From RBG-16-64-43 sp964353865 (GTDB lineage: Bacteria; Chloroflexota; Anaerolineae; Anaerolineales; RBG-16-64-43), in the NCBI GenBank assembly GCA_964353865.1, contig CAYGXJ010000004.1:1-64000 (forward strand): 64,000 nt of DNA, given 5' to 3'. Position 1 is the stretch's first letter, and each line of letters opens with the position of its first letter. Both the position numbers and the translations under genes were made by a program. This document shows positions 27,215 through 35,273 of this stretch, piece by piece. Under the pieces are notes generated by a model that worked only from the letters and a program-made list of their open reading frames with translations, was not told where the DNA came from and searched no databases.

Positions 27215-27287
27215 GCCACGGTAGCTCAATCGGTAGAGCAATCGCTTCGTAAGCGATCGGTTAAGGGTTCGATTCCCTTCCGTGGCT
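27215..27287 (+). tRNA. tRNA-Thr (anticodon CGU)
   Basis: A full cloverleaf can be drawn. The acceptor GCCACGG pairs with CCGTGGC and the discriminator is T. The D arm pairs GCTC with GAGC. The anticodon stem ATCGC/GCGAT encloses the loop TTCGTAA, giving anticodon CGT. The T arm AAGGG/CCCTT encloses TTCGATT. The CCA end is not encoded. The CGU anticodon reads ACG codons. Confidence 0.97.
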
Positions 27288-27290
27288 CTC

Positions 27291-27310
27291 GCCCGCAAGG
27301 GCTTTTTTTT
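27291..27310 (+). terminator. Intrinsic terminator of tRNA-Thr
   Basis: GCCC-GCAA-GGGC, a short stem closed by a GNRA tetraloop, is followed directly by eight T residues, four bases after the tRNA. Confidence 0.88.
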
Positions 27311-27372
27311 GTTCCGATGCCGGCCCGCGTGACGCGCCTCGCGGGCACATCGTGGGCGCGCTTCAAGCTGGG

Positions 27373-27378
27373 TATAAT
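27373..27378 (+). promoter_or_regulatory. TATAAT -10 element directly before udk (leaderless)
   Basis: TATAAT ends six bases before the ATG at 27385. The standard -10 to +1 distance puts the first transcribed base at the A of the start codon. No -35 consensus is seen. Confidence 0.65.
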
Positions 27379-27384
27379 CACCGC

Positions 27385-28023
27385 ATGAAGAACTCGTCGT
27401 GTCTGACCATCGGCATCGCCGGCGGCACTGGGTCGGGCAAGACCACCGTGGCGCAGACGATCCTGGGTGACGTGCCAGAAGGCAGTGTGGCCTACATTGC
27501 CCATGACGCGTACTACAAGGACCTGGCCGACCTGCCTCCCACCCAGCGTGAGAGCCTCAACTTCGATCATCCGGACTCACTCGACACGCCGCTGCTCGTC
27601 ACCCACCTGCGCGAATTGCAGGCGGGGCGATCAATCGACATGCCGGTCTACGATTTCACGACGCATGCGCGACGGGTGGAAAAGCGCCTGGTTGGCCCGC
27701 GGCGCATTCTGCTCGTGGAGGGCATCCTCATCTTCGCCGACCCGGACTTGCGAAGCTTGTTCGATATCAAGATCTTCGTCGACACCGATCCCGACTTGCG
27801 CTTCATTCGCCGCCTGCAACGGGATATTGCCGAACGCGGGCGGACAATCGAGTCGGTCATTCGTCAGTACCTGACGACGGTTCGGCCGATGCACCTCGAA
27901 TTCGTTGAACCCTCCAAGCGCTACGCCGACCTGATCATTCCCGAGGGGGGGTTCAACCGCGTGGCGCTGGATATGGTCGTGGCTCGGGTTCAAGAGAGCA
28001 TCCTGCGGGTGACTCGCGGCTGA
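27385..28023 (+). CDS. udk: Uridine kinase
   Basis: The 212-residue cytosolic kinase phosphorylates uridine and cytidine in pyrimidine salvage. The P-loop is GIAGGTGSGKTTVAQ (about residues 10-24). The nucleoside region has AHDAYYKDL and NFDHPDSLDTPLL, and PVYDFTTHAR is the conserved substrate loop. LVEGILIF and IFVDTDPDLRFIRRLQRD complete the family pattern. The upstream in-frame start at 27352 would lie before the promoter, so ATG 27385 is chosen. No ribosome site precedes it, consistent with leaderless translation. Confidence 0.95.
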   Translation: MKNSSCLTIGIAGGTGSGKTTVAQTILGDVPEGSVAYIAHDAYYKDLADLPPTQRESLNFDHPDSLDTPLLVTHLRELQAGRSIDMPVYDFTTHARRVEKRLVGPRRILLVEGILIFADPDLRSLFDIKIFVDTDPDLRFIRRLQRDIAERGRTIESVIRQYLTTVRPMHLEFVEPSKRYADLIIPEGGFNRVALDMVVARVQESILRVTRG

Positions 28024-28077
28024 CGCGCACGCCCGGCGCGCCCCGCCTGTCGCCTCGCCCCTCCCAGGCTGGATCGC

Positions 28078-28872
28078 ATGCTCGTCTTCCTGAAACTTGG
28101 CGGCTCGCTGATTACCGAAAAATCCCGCCCACGCACGGCGCGCCGGGATGTTATCCAGCGTCTGGCGGCTGAGGTCGCGCAGGCGCGTCGAGAGCGGCCG
28201 GACCTGGCGCTGGTGCTCGGCCACGGTTCGGGGTCGTTTGGCCACGTCGAAGCCCAGCGCTACGGGACGGCCCGCGGGGTGAGCACTCCCGCCGAGTGGC
28301 GCGGCCTGGCCGAAGTATGGCGCGTGGCAGATCTGCTCAACCGCATTGTCATGGATGTGCTCGCCGAAGCCGGGCTCCCGGTCATGCGCTTCTCGCCCTC
28401 CTCGGGAGGCATTGGCCAATCCGGGCGGGTGGTGGCCCTGCCGAGCGAGCCCCTGCGCATGGCGCTGGAGGGCGGCCTCCTGCCCGTGGTTTGTGGCGAC
28501 GTCATGCTTGACCAGGAGCGAGGCGGGATGATCGCCTCGACCGAGGCCACCTTCGGCTATCTTGCGGCCCGCTTGCGGCCTCAGAAGATTCTCCTGGCGG
28601 GTCTCGAACGAGGGGTGTATTCCGACTTCCCGCGCGGCCAAACCGTCATCCCAGTTCTGACACGTCGCGAGTGGGGAACCTTGGGCGGGATGGTGGGAGG
28701 ATCGATGAATGCCGACGTGACGGGCGGCATGGCCTCCAAGGTCCAGGGCATGCTCGACCTGATGGGCAACATGCCCGGGCTGCGCGCCTTCATCTATTCC
28801 GGCGAAAGCGACGGCGCCACCCGTCGGGTGCTGCTCGGCGAAGAGGTCGAGGGAACGTGGATTCAGGACTGA
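28078..28872 (+). CDS. ipk: Isopentenyl phosphate kinase
   Basis: The 264-residue amino-acid-kinase-fold enzyme phosphorylates isopentenyl phosphate to isopentenyl diphosphate. LKLGGSLITEKSRPRTAR at the N-terminus and LGHGSGSFGHVEAQRYG match the IPK family; the histidine in SGSFGH is the residue that marks IPKs among amino-acid kinases. GDVMLD and TGGMASKVQGML complete the nucleotide site. IPK is typical of archaea and also occurs in some Chloroflexi, where it acts after a mevalonate-phosphate decarboxylase. The next gene overlaps it by 16 bases and encodes just such a decarboxylase. Confidence 0.93.
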   Translation: MLVFLKLGGSLITEKSRPRTARRDVIQRLAAEVAQARRERPDLALVLGHGSGSFGHVEAQRYGTARGVSTPAEWRGLAEVWRVADLLNRIVMDVLAEAGLPVMRFSPSSGGIGQSGRVVALPSEPLRMALEGGLLPVVCGDVMLDQERGGMIASTEATFGYLAARLRPQKILLAGLERGVYSDFPRGQTVIPVLTRREWGTLGGMVGGSMNADVTGGMASKVQGMLDLMGNMPGLRAFIYSGESDGATRRVLLGEEVEGTWIQD

Positions 28873-29837
28873 GCGCGACGGCCCGCGCGCACCCGAACAT
28901 CGCGCTCATCAAATACTGGGGCAACCGCGACCAGGCCTTACGGCTTCCCGCTAACGCATCGATTTCCTTCAACCTCTCCGGGCTCGAGACGACAACCCGC
29001 GTCGCCTTTGAACCGAGTTTGGCGGCCGACAGCATCGAGATTGACGGCCTGGCCGCCCAGGGGCCGGCCGCCGAGCGCGTGGTGCGTCATCTCGACCACA
29101 TCCGCGCGTTGAGCGGGCAGCGTGCTTGGGCGCGGGTTCTCAGCCGCAGCAATTTCCCCGCCGGTACCGGCATCGCCTCGTCTGCCTCGGCCTTTGCCGC
29201 GCTCACCGTGGCGGCCTGCGCCGCGTCGGGCCTATCCCTTCCCGAGGATCACCTCTCACGCATCGCCCGCCTGGGCTCGGGGTCCGCGGCGCGTTCGATC
29301 CCCGACGGGTTCGTCGCCCTCGAAACGGGCGCGCGCGATGAGCAGGCCTTCGCCCATTCCCTGGCCGCCCACACCCACTGGGATCTGATCGATTGCATCG
29401 CGCTGGTCAGCCGCGAGCCGAAGTTGGTGGGCTCGAGCGAAGGTCACCGCTTGGCCGCGACCAGCCCGCTTCAGTTGGCCCGCGTGGAAGATGCGCCGCG
29501 GCGGTTTGAGTCGTGCCGGCAGGCCATCCAGGAGAAGGACTTGCTCCAACTGGCGGAGGTCGTCGAGCAGGATTGTCTGATGATGCACGCCGTGATGATG
29601 ACCTCACGCCCGTCTCTCCTCTACTGGCTTCCCGCCACTGTGCGCATTCTGCATCAGGTTCGCGAGTGGCGCGCGCACGGGTTGGCGGCAGCCTTCACCG
29701 TCGACGCGGGCCCGAACGTGCATTGTCTGTGCGAAGCCGCCTCGCTCGAGCAGGTCGTCTCCCGTCTCTCTCACCTACCGGAAGTCACCCAGGTCATTGT
29801 CTGTCACCCCGCACCTGGCGCAGAGCGGATTCCCTGA
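28857..29837 (+). CDS. mvaD: Mevalonate-phosphate or -diphosphate decarboxylase
   Basis: The 326-residue GHMP-superfamily enzyme decarboxylates phosphorylated mevalonate with ATP. Typical marks are NIALIKYWGNRD at the N-terminus, the ATP loop PAGTGIASSASAFAAL, GSGSAARSIPDGFV with the conserved arginine, and the catalytic aspartate region TVDAGPNVHCL. The GTG at 28857 after GAGGGA is the only sensible start; the reading frame upstream lies inside ipk. Diphosphomevalonate decarboxylase and the phosphomevalonate decarboxylase described in Roseiflexus belong to one family and I cannot separate them by eye. Coupling to ipk favours the monophosphate substrate. Confidence 0.88.
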   Translation: MDSGLSATARAHPNIALIKYWGNRDQALRLPANASISFNLSGLETTTRVAFEPSLAADSIEIDGLAAQGPAAERVVRHLDHIRALSGQRAWARVLSRSNFPAGTGIASSASAFAALTVAACAASGLSLPEDHLSRIARLGSGSAARSIPDGFVALETGARDEQAFAHSLAAHTHWDLIDCIALVSREPKLVGSSEGHRLAATSPLQLARVEDAPRRFESCRQAIQEKDLLQLAEVVEQDCLMMHAVMMTSRPSLLYWLPATVRILHQVREWRAHGLAAAFTVDAGPNVHCLCEAASLEQVVSRLSHLPEVTQVIVCHPAPGAERIP

Positions 29838-29930
29838 TCCGTTCTCGCACTGCCACGCTGCCGGATGAGAGGAGGGTGAGCGATCCGCGGCGGGCATCCC
29901 GTGCAGATCCCAAGAATCCCGAATCTCGAA

Positions 29931-29939
29931 TGATATAAT
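29931..29939 (+). promoter_or_regulatory. Extended -10 promoter of rseP
   Basis: TGA followed by TATAAT is an extended -10 with no visible -35. The predicted start near 29946 lies inside the adjoining palindrome at 29941-29963. Confidence 0.6.
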
Positions 29940-29940
29940 C

Positions 29941-29963
29941 GCGAAATCGATCCCGGATTTCGC
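29941..29963. promoter_or_regulatory. 8-bp palindrome overlapping the rseP transcription start
   Basis: GCGAAATC and GATTTCGC are perfect inverted arms around a seven-base centre, immediately after the -10. The position suits a repressor operator; a 5' leader hairpin is the alternative. Confidence 0.5.
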
Positions 29964-29980
29964 ATGAGGTCAACTCACCT

Positions 29981-31036
29981 ATGCTCTCTCTGGTACCCGG
30001 CTGGCTGTTGACGATCTTGTTGCTGGGCGCGCTAATCCTGCTCCACGAACTGGGGCACTTCACCGTGGCCCGGCTGACCGGCGTAAAGATCGAAGAATTC
30101 GGCTTCGGCTACCCGCCGCGGCTGTTTACGCTCTTCGAACGCGGCGGAACCAAATTCACTCTCAATGCGATTCCCTTCGGAGGCTTCGTCCGCCCGGCGG
30201 GGGAGGATGATCCCAGCATCCCTGGCGGCCTGGCCAGCGCGAGCAAACGCGTTCGCGCCGCGATCTTGCTGGCCGGGGTTGGCGCCAACTTGCTGACTGC
30301 GCTGGTCGTGTTCACGATCGGATTCAAGATCGGCTGGCCGGACCGGGTGGTGATTCTCTCCGTCGTGCCGCAGGCGCCGGCTGCGGTGGCCGGCCTCGAG
30401 ACGGGCGATATGGTGCTCACGGTGAATGGACGCCAGGTGCACCAGAGCGCGGATTTGGCCGAGGCCACCTACCAGCACCTCGGTCAACCGCTGATGCTCG
30501 TGATCGAGCGCGGCCAGGAACAGTTGTCGTTCGAGGTGACCCCGCGCAGCGCCTGGCCGGAAGGCCAGGGCCCGATGGGTATTGAGATGCAGGCCCAGGT
30601 GGTGGGCACGTACACCTGGTTCCAGTCGGCCGGACGATCCCTACAGACCATCGGCGAGCAAGCCTGGTTGCTGCTCACGCTCCCGGCCCGGCTCATTCAG
30701 GGTTCGATCAGCGCCAGTGAGGTGCGACCGATCGGTATTGTCGGCCTGTACGACCTGACCTCGCGCACGATTGAGACGGCGCAACAGACAAGCCAGTGGG
30801 TCATTCTTGTGCAATGGATGGGGTTGATCAGCACCGCACTGGCGCTGGGCAATCTGCTCCCCATCCCGGCTCTGGATGGCGGACGTCTTATGTTTGTCTT
30901 GCTCGAGGCGGTGCGCGGACGGCGCATCTCGCCGGATCGGGAACGTGCGGTGCATGCGCTGGGTTTTGTCATGCTGCTGGGGCTGATGATCTACATCAGC
31001 TACCTGGACCTGGTTCGCCCGGTCATCCCCCGTTGA
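29981..31036 (+). CDS. rseP: RseP-type M50 site-2 metalloprotease
   Basis: The 351-residue intramembrane zinc protease cleaves membrane-bound regulatory proteins, typically anti-sigma factors. HELGH lies in the first membrane segment (about residues 23-27). A single PDZ domain (about 115-195, SVVPQAPAAVAGLETGD) follows, and the third zinc ligand lies in LLPIPALDGGRLMF near the C-terminus. Length and single PDZ match Gram-positive/Chloroflexi RseP proteins rather than the double-PDZ E. coli form. No anti-sigma factor gene is seen nearby. The HEAT-repeat gene begins eight bases after its stop, so the two are probably one transcript. Confidence 0.93.
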   Translation: MLSLVPGWLLTILLLGALILLHELGHFTVARLTGVKIEEFGFGYPPRLFTLFERGGTKFTLNAIPFGGFVRPAGEDDPSIPGGLASASKRVRAAILLAGVGANLLTALVVFTIGFKIGWPDRVVILSVVPQAPAAVAGLETGDMVLTVNGRQVHQSADLAEATYQHLGQPLMLVIERGQEQLSFEVTPRSAWPEGQGPMGIEMQAQVVGTYTWFQSAGRSLQTIGEQAWLLLTLPARLIQGSISASEVRPIGIVGLYDLTSRTIETAQQTSQWVILVQWMGLISTALALGNLLPIPALDGGRLMFVLLEAVRGRRISPDRERAVHALGFVMLLGLMIYISYLDLVRPVIPR

Positions 31037-31044
31037 GGCTCGTT

Positions 31045-32010
31045 GTGGCTAACCCCGAACGATTCGCAGCCGGCATGGGGGAACTTGGCGCAGACGACCA
31101 CCGCGTTCCAGTGACCCATCTGCATTGGTTCTCCGATCTGGACACTGACCAGGCGCGCCGCTTCCGCGAGACCTTCGGCGGCTTGCCGCTCGACGCGCGG
31201 CGGCGCCTGCTGGAGCAGATGGTGGAGGCCGCCGAAGACAACGTCGAATTGGATTTTGTTGCCGTCGGGTGGACAGCGCTCGACGATGGGGACAGCGAGG
31301 TGCGCCGTCTCGGAATCGAATCGCTGTGGGAGTGCAAGGAGGCCCAACTGGGGGAGCGCTTCTTGGGCATGCTGACCGGCGACCCGGCCGAGGAGGTGCG
31401 CGCCCAGGCGGCCAGCGCGCTGGGGCTCTTCGTCATGTTGCACGATTTCGAAGAGCTGCGACCTGGGCTTGGGCGGCGGATTGAGGCGCGGCTGATGGCC
31501 GTCGTCCAGAGCGCAGCCCCCTTGGAGATTCGACGGCGAGCCGTCGAGTCGATGGGATACTCGTCGCGGACCGAAGTGACGGACCTACTACGTGCGGCGA
31601 TAGCCGAGCCACAACCGGAGATGAAAGGCAGTGCCTTGTTGGCCATGGGGCGCACCGCCGACAGCCGACTGTGGGGATCGACGGTTCTCGGCGAGCTGCG
31701 CAACCTGTCTCCCGCCATCCGCTTTCAAGCCGTAGGGGCTGCGGGATCTCTTGGGCTGAAGAGTGCGGTCCCCGAATTGACCGAGCTGCTCAATGACAGC
31801 GATCGCGAGATACGCGAGCAGGCTATCTGGGCGTTGGGCGAGATCGGGGGCGAGCGGGCGCGCCGCGCCCTTGAGCGTCTGCAGCATTCGGCCAGCGCGG
31901 GCGAGCGCCAACTCATCGAGGACGCGCTTGACAACCTTGAGTTTCAGAGTGGCCTGGACGAGTTTCGTTTGCTCGACGTGGATGGAGCAGGCAAGGGCCC
32001 GCTCAATTGA
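31045..32010 (+). CDS. HEAT-repeat protein
   Basis: The 321-residue soluble protein has several helical repeats of the HEAT/PBS-lyase type. Examples are EVRAQAASALGLFV, AIRFQAVGAAGSLG and EIREQAIWALGEIGGERARRAL, spaced about 30-35 residues apart between residues 85 and 290. Such repeats are protein-binding scaffolds; the partner is unknown. The GTG at 31045 is preceded by TTGAGG seven bases upstream; ATG 31075 is an alternative. It lies directly after rseP and could act with it, but no family with an assigned function is recognised. The acidic C-terminal end is not part of a repeat. Confidence 0.8.
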   Translation: MANPERFAAGMGELGADDHRVPVTHLHWFSDLDTDQARRFRETFGGLPLDARRRLLEQMVEAAEDNVELDFVAVGWTALDDGDSEVRRLGIESLWECKEAQLGERFLGMLTGDPAEEVRAQAASALGLFVMLHDFEELRPGLGRRIEARLMAVVQSAAPLEIRRRAVESMGYSSRTEVTDLLRAAIAEPQPEMKGSALLAMGRTADSRLWGSTVLGELRNLSPAIRFQAVGAAGSLGLKSAVPELTELLNDSDREIREQAIWALGEIGGERARRALERLQHSASAGERQLIEDALDNLEFQSGLDEFRLLDVDGAGKGPLN

Positions 32011-32021
32011 GACGGGCGGCG

Positions 32022-32081
32022 CCCCGCAGCCATGCGGGGAGTGTGCTTCCGCAACCGAAGCACTGCGCGCCTCTTAGAGGC
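32022..32081. repeat. Three tandem hairpins between the HEAT-repeat and exonuclease genes
   Basis: Three perfect stems follow each other: CCCCGCA/TGCGGGG (32022-32039, loop 4), GTGCTTC/GAAGCAC (32043-32063, loop 7) and GCCTC/GAGGC (32069-32081, loop 3). No T tract follows. They fill almost the whole intergenic space and could act as a processing site, attenuator or mRNA stabiliser. Confidence 0.6.
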
Positions 32082-32106
32082 TGCATTTCACACGAGGTGG
32101 GTCGGC

Positions 32107-32649
32107 ATGCCCGCCGATCGCGCGACGCTGGTCTTCGATCTCGAAACCAAGTCTCTGGCCGAAGAGGTAGGCGGCTGGGACCAAATCCACCGTCTTGGAC
32201 TGTCGGCGGCCGTGGTGCTCGACACGGCCAGCGGCCTATACACCCGCTACACCGAGGCGGATGCCGGCCGGCTGATTGACCACCTGCGTTCCGCCGGCCT
32301 GGTCATCGGCTACAACATCCTGCGCTTCGACTATCGCGTGCTCGAGCCTTACGGGGGTGAGGGCCTTGCCGCACTCCCCACCATTGATCTGCTCGACCAT
32401 CTGCACCGGGCGCTTGGGTTTCGCCTGCCCTTGGACTCGGTGGCCGAGGCTACATTGGGGGAGACCAAGTCCGGCGAGGGGACCTTGGCCGTGCAATGGT
32501 ATCGTGCCGGGGAAATCGAGAAGGTACTCGACTACTGCCAGAAGGACGTTGAGTTGACGTGGCGGGTGTACGAACATGGCCGCACGCAGCATCAGGTGTC
32601 TTATCGCGACCGCAGCTACCGCAAACGATCCGTCAGTGTGGCCTGGTGA
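32107..32649 (+). CDS. DnaQ/RNase H-fold 3'-5' exonuclease-like protein
   Basis: The 180-residue protein has the three acidic motifs of the DEDD exonuclease superfamily: LVFDLETKS (motif I, about residue 11), IGYNILRFDYRVL (motif II) and YCQKDVELTWRVY (motif III). Its TIDLLDHLHRALGFRLPLDSV segment resembles predicted RNase H-like domains of the YprB type. Nuclease activity is therefore likely but the substrate is unknown. I choose ATG 32107, eight bases after GAGGTGG; the longer frame to 32032 would run through the tandem hairpins. It is followed by acylphosphatase 41 bases later. Confidence 0.8.
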   Translation: MPADRATLVFDLETKSLAEEVGGWDQIHRLGLSAAVVLDTASGLYTRYTEADAGRLIDHLRSAGLVIGYNILRFDYRVLEPYGGEGLAALPTIDLLDHLHRALGFRLPLDSVAEATLGETKSGEGTLAVQWYRAGEIEKVLDYCQKDVELTWRVYEHGRTQHQVSYRDRSYRKRSVSVAW

Positions 32650-32690
32650 CCGAAGATCAGAGCGGAGAGGTGGCGCCGGCGAGGATGAGC

Positions 32691-32978
32691 ATGGAGCACT
32701 CTCACGAACGGCTGCACGCCATCGTGCAAGGCGGCGTCCAGGGAGTTGGCTACCGGGTTTTCGTTGTGCGGACGGCGGGGCCTCTCGGGCTGCGCGGCTG
32801 GGTACGCAATCGTTTCGATGGCAGCGTGGAGGTGATGGCCGAGGGCGAACGTGCTTCGCTCGAAGCCCTGGTCCGCGATCTCAAGCGCGGGCCGCGCGCG
32901 GCCTCGGTGGGGCAGGTGGCTGTGGAATGGCAGCCCGCGAGGATGGAGTTCGCTGACTTCCGAATTCGCTACGTATGA
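32691..32978 (+). CDS. acyP: Acylphosphatase
   Basis: The 95-residue enzyme hydrolyses carboxyl-phosphate bonds. VQGGVQGVGYRVFV carries the catalytic arginine in the phosphate-binding loop, and GWVRNRFDGSVEV carries the conserved catalytic asparagine. Length is at the family norm. Three starts are possible (GTG 32646, ATG 32685, ATG 32691); I prefer 32691 because GAGG lies six bases before it and the family begins just after. The stop is only nine bases from the stop of the opposing RadC-fusion gene. Confidence 0.92.
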   Translation: MEHSHERLHAIVQGGVQGVGYRVFVVRTAGPLGLRGWVRNRFDGSVEVMAEGERASLEALVRDLKRGPRAASVGQVAVEWQPARMEFADFRIRYV

Positions 32979-32987
32979 TCGAGCGGG

Positions 32988-35273
32988 TCATGCCGCGCGG
33001 CCGCCCAGGAGCGCCGGGATCTCGCTGAGCCGGCCGTCTTCGTAGCGCCATACTTCCGACTCGTATCCGCGCGAGGCGGAAAGCGCTACACAGAAAGCCG
33101 CTGCAACGCCTGGTTCGTCGCGCAGCAGCCGCGCGTAGTCAACGTACTGCTGGCCCTTTATGCGCGAGTCGACCCCGGCCGCCGTATTGCTGTATTCGCT
33201 CACCATCAGCAGTTTCCCGGGGTGGCGTTGGCGAATGACCTCGTAGTATTTGCCACCCTGTTGCGAATGCATCTCTTCCGCGCGAGTCCAGAAGCAGTGC
33301 ACGCCAATCCAGTCTGCGGCCAGGGCGGCACTGTCGGCCTGCTGAAGGAAGGCAAGAGCATCCTGGCGCAGCCCGTCCACCGTCGCGCCGGGAGCTAGGC
33401 CCGGGAAACCGAACTTGGCATCCGGGAAGCGTTGGCGCAGGCGAGTTACTGTCTCCTGGAACCAGCGGCTGAACCCGCCGCCGTCCATCCACGTGCGCTC
33501 GCACCCCTCGCTGCTCAGGTTGGGTTCGTGGTGAACCTCGAAGTAGCGGATACCCATGCGGTAGTGGCGCTGCACATCGGCTTGCACGCTTTCGACGAAG
33601 TCACTGGCCGGCACGGCCCGCGTCGCCAAGTCCCCGGCGAGGCGGACCAGAATGAACATCTGCGGATTGAGCGAGCGCATCTGCACTACGCTGGAATCGG
33701 GGGCGCTCGCGAGCAGCTTGACGGCCTCCAGGCGTGCGTGGCGCGCAGCCTGGACATCGGCCTCGGTCAGCGGGCCATCCATACGCCCGTGCGCGCCCAC
33801 CAGGCACTTCTGGGCCGGCCAGGGGTAGGAGGCGGCAGGCAGCTCGGGAAGGCCCTTCGCGTTCCCGGCTCGACCCGGCCAGATCAGATAGGGAGTCGGG
33901 TCGAGGATGTCTTTCGGGTAGCGCGTCAGACCCGCTGCTGTGGCGCCGATCCTCTTCAGCGTCAGGTGAAGGTGGCTGCCGGTCGAGTTGCCGGTTGAAT
34001 CCGCCAGCCCCACCCGAGCGCCCATGCCCAGGACCTGGTTGACGGAGACCAATGGGCGATTGAGATGGGCGTAGACCGTCTGGTACCCGTCGCGATGCTG
34101 GATGCGAACGTGCCGGCCATAAAGGTGGCGCCCGTGTCCATCGTGAACCTCGAACACGGTTCCTTCCGCGCAGGCATACACGTTGGCGTTGGTCGGAGCG
34201 CGTACATCCACTCCTTCATGACCCGGGAGGCCATAGCGCCGGTAAATCGCGGGGTTCGCGCCGAAGGCCTGCGTGATCACGGCGTAGTCGGTCGGCCAGC
34301 GCAACGCAAATGGAGACGTCTCTCGCCCGTACCGGTCGTTGACTGCGATCCGCATCGCCAGCAACGCCTGCAGTTCGGCGGGTGTCTTGGCCAGGAGCGG
34401 GTCGAGGCGGACCTCGGGGAAGTGCTGATTAAGCCAGGGGATGACGGCGCCATGCACCGGGTGGCCCAGGTAAGCGTTGGGCGCATCCACGACGGAGATC
34501 GTCTGGCTGGGGGCCATGTGGCGGCCGGCATTCTCGGCATCGCCGGTAATTGCCACGCCAAAGGCCATGACGTAGTCCCGCACGGCCCGGACCCAATTCC
34601 AGTAGTCCGGGCGGGGCAGAAGCAGAATCTGGTATTCGGGCATCGAAAACCCCGCGAAAAGGGCTGAAATCGCACCTGATGCAGCAGCTCCTTGGGGTGC
34701 AAATCCCAGGCCACGTTCCCGCAGGGAAACGAAGCGCCCCTGGCCGATAGCCAGGTGGTCGAGCCCCTGCAGGTCGAGCAGCTTGCCGGCCTCGACCAGT
34801 GAACGGGTGAGCGCTAGATTCTCGGGGCTGGGCGAGGGATCGCCGCTCGGATGAGTGTGAACGACGATCAGCCCGGCCGCGCTATGGCGCAGCGCCTCGC
34901 GGAACACCTCGCCGATCCGCGCCAGCGAGGTGTTGAGCGCCCCGTGGTTCATCTCAGCGAGGCGCACGAGCCGATGGCGCGTGTCGAGCCGCAAGACACG
35001 CAGATGCTCCTGATCGAGCGCGCTCATCTCGTATTCCCCGGAGGCTTGCGCCGTTGAGACAACCCTGGGCCGGTCCTCGGGAGGCAGGCTGGCCATCCGG
35101 CGGCCAAGTTCGATGGCCGCCAAGAGCGTGCAAGCTTTGGAAGGACCGACGCCGGGCAGGCGGCACAGCTCCGCCGCCACGGCGCGCTGCAATCCCGCCA
35201 GGCCTCCGATACGCTGCAAGAGGTCCTGGCCGACCTGGACGGCGCTTCGCTCGCGGGCACCCACGCGCACCAA
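32988..35273 (-). CDS. radC: RadC (JAB) - M23 peptidase - glycosidase-like fusion protein
   Basis: A 761-residue frame joins unrelated parts. Residues 1-205 are RadC-like: a helix-hairpin-helix (LPGVGPSKA) and the JAB metal motif HTHPSGDPSPS near 138. Residues ~205-335 are a family-unknown linker region. Residues ~340-450 are an M23 zinc endopeptidase with HEGVD and SHLHLTL. Residues ~510-761 look like a TIM-barrel glycosidase, with possible catalytic glutamates in EVHHEPN (about 581) and MVSEYSN (about 691). The codon at 35273 is TTG and cuts RadC short; its first ~35 residues are found in another frame upstream (35274-35382). There is no signal peptide, although M23 and glycosidase domains normally act outside the cell. 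It may be two genes joined by a lost stop. Confidence 0.75.
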   Translation of the reverse strand: MVRVGARERSAVQVGQDLLQRIGGLAGLQRAVAAELCRLPGVGPSKACTLLAAIELGRRMASLPPEDRPRVVSTAQASGEYEMSALDQEHLRVLRLDTRHRLVRLAEMNHGALNTSLARIGEVFREALRHSAAGLIVVHTHPSGDPSPSPENLALTRSLVEAGKLLDLQGLDHLAIGQGRFVSLRERGLGFAPQGAAASGAISALFAGFSMPEYQILLLPRPDYWNWVRAVRDYVMAFGVAITGDAENAGRHMAPSQTISVVDAPNAYLGHPVHGAVIPWLNQHFPEVRLDPLLAKTPAELQALLAMRIAVNDRYGRETSPFALRWPTDYAVITQAFGANPAIYRRYGLPGHEGVDVRAPTNANVYACAEGTVFEVHDGHGRHLYGRHVRIQHRDGYQTVYAHLNRPLVSVNQVLGMGARVGLADSTGNSTGSHLHLTLKRIGATAAGLTRYPKDILDPTPYLIWPGRAGNAKGLPELPAASYPWPAQKCLVGAHGRMDGPLTEADVQAARHARLEAVKLLASAPDSSVVQMRSLNPQMFILVRLAGDLATRAVPASDFVESVQADVQRHYRMGIRYFEVHHEPNLSSEGCERTWMDGGGFSRWFQETVTRLRQRFPDAKFGFPGLAPGATVDGLRQDALAFLQQADSAALAADWIGVHCFWTRAEEMHSQQGGKYYEVIRQRHPGKLLMVSEYSNTAAGVDSRIKGQQYVDYARLLRDEPGVAAAFCVALSASRGYESEVWRYEDGRLSEIPALLGGRAA

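Noticed and set aside
27215..27310. tRNA-Thr as a possible integration site for a mobile element
   Set aside because: No integrase, direct repeat of the tRNA 3' end or change in base composition is seen on either side; housekeeping genes continue directly.
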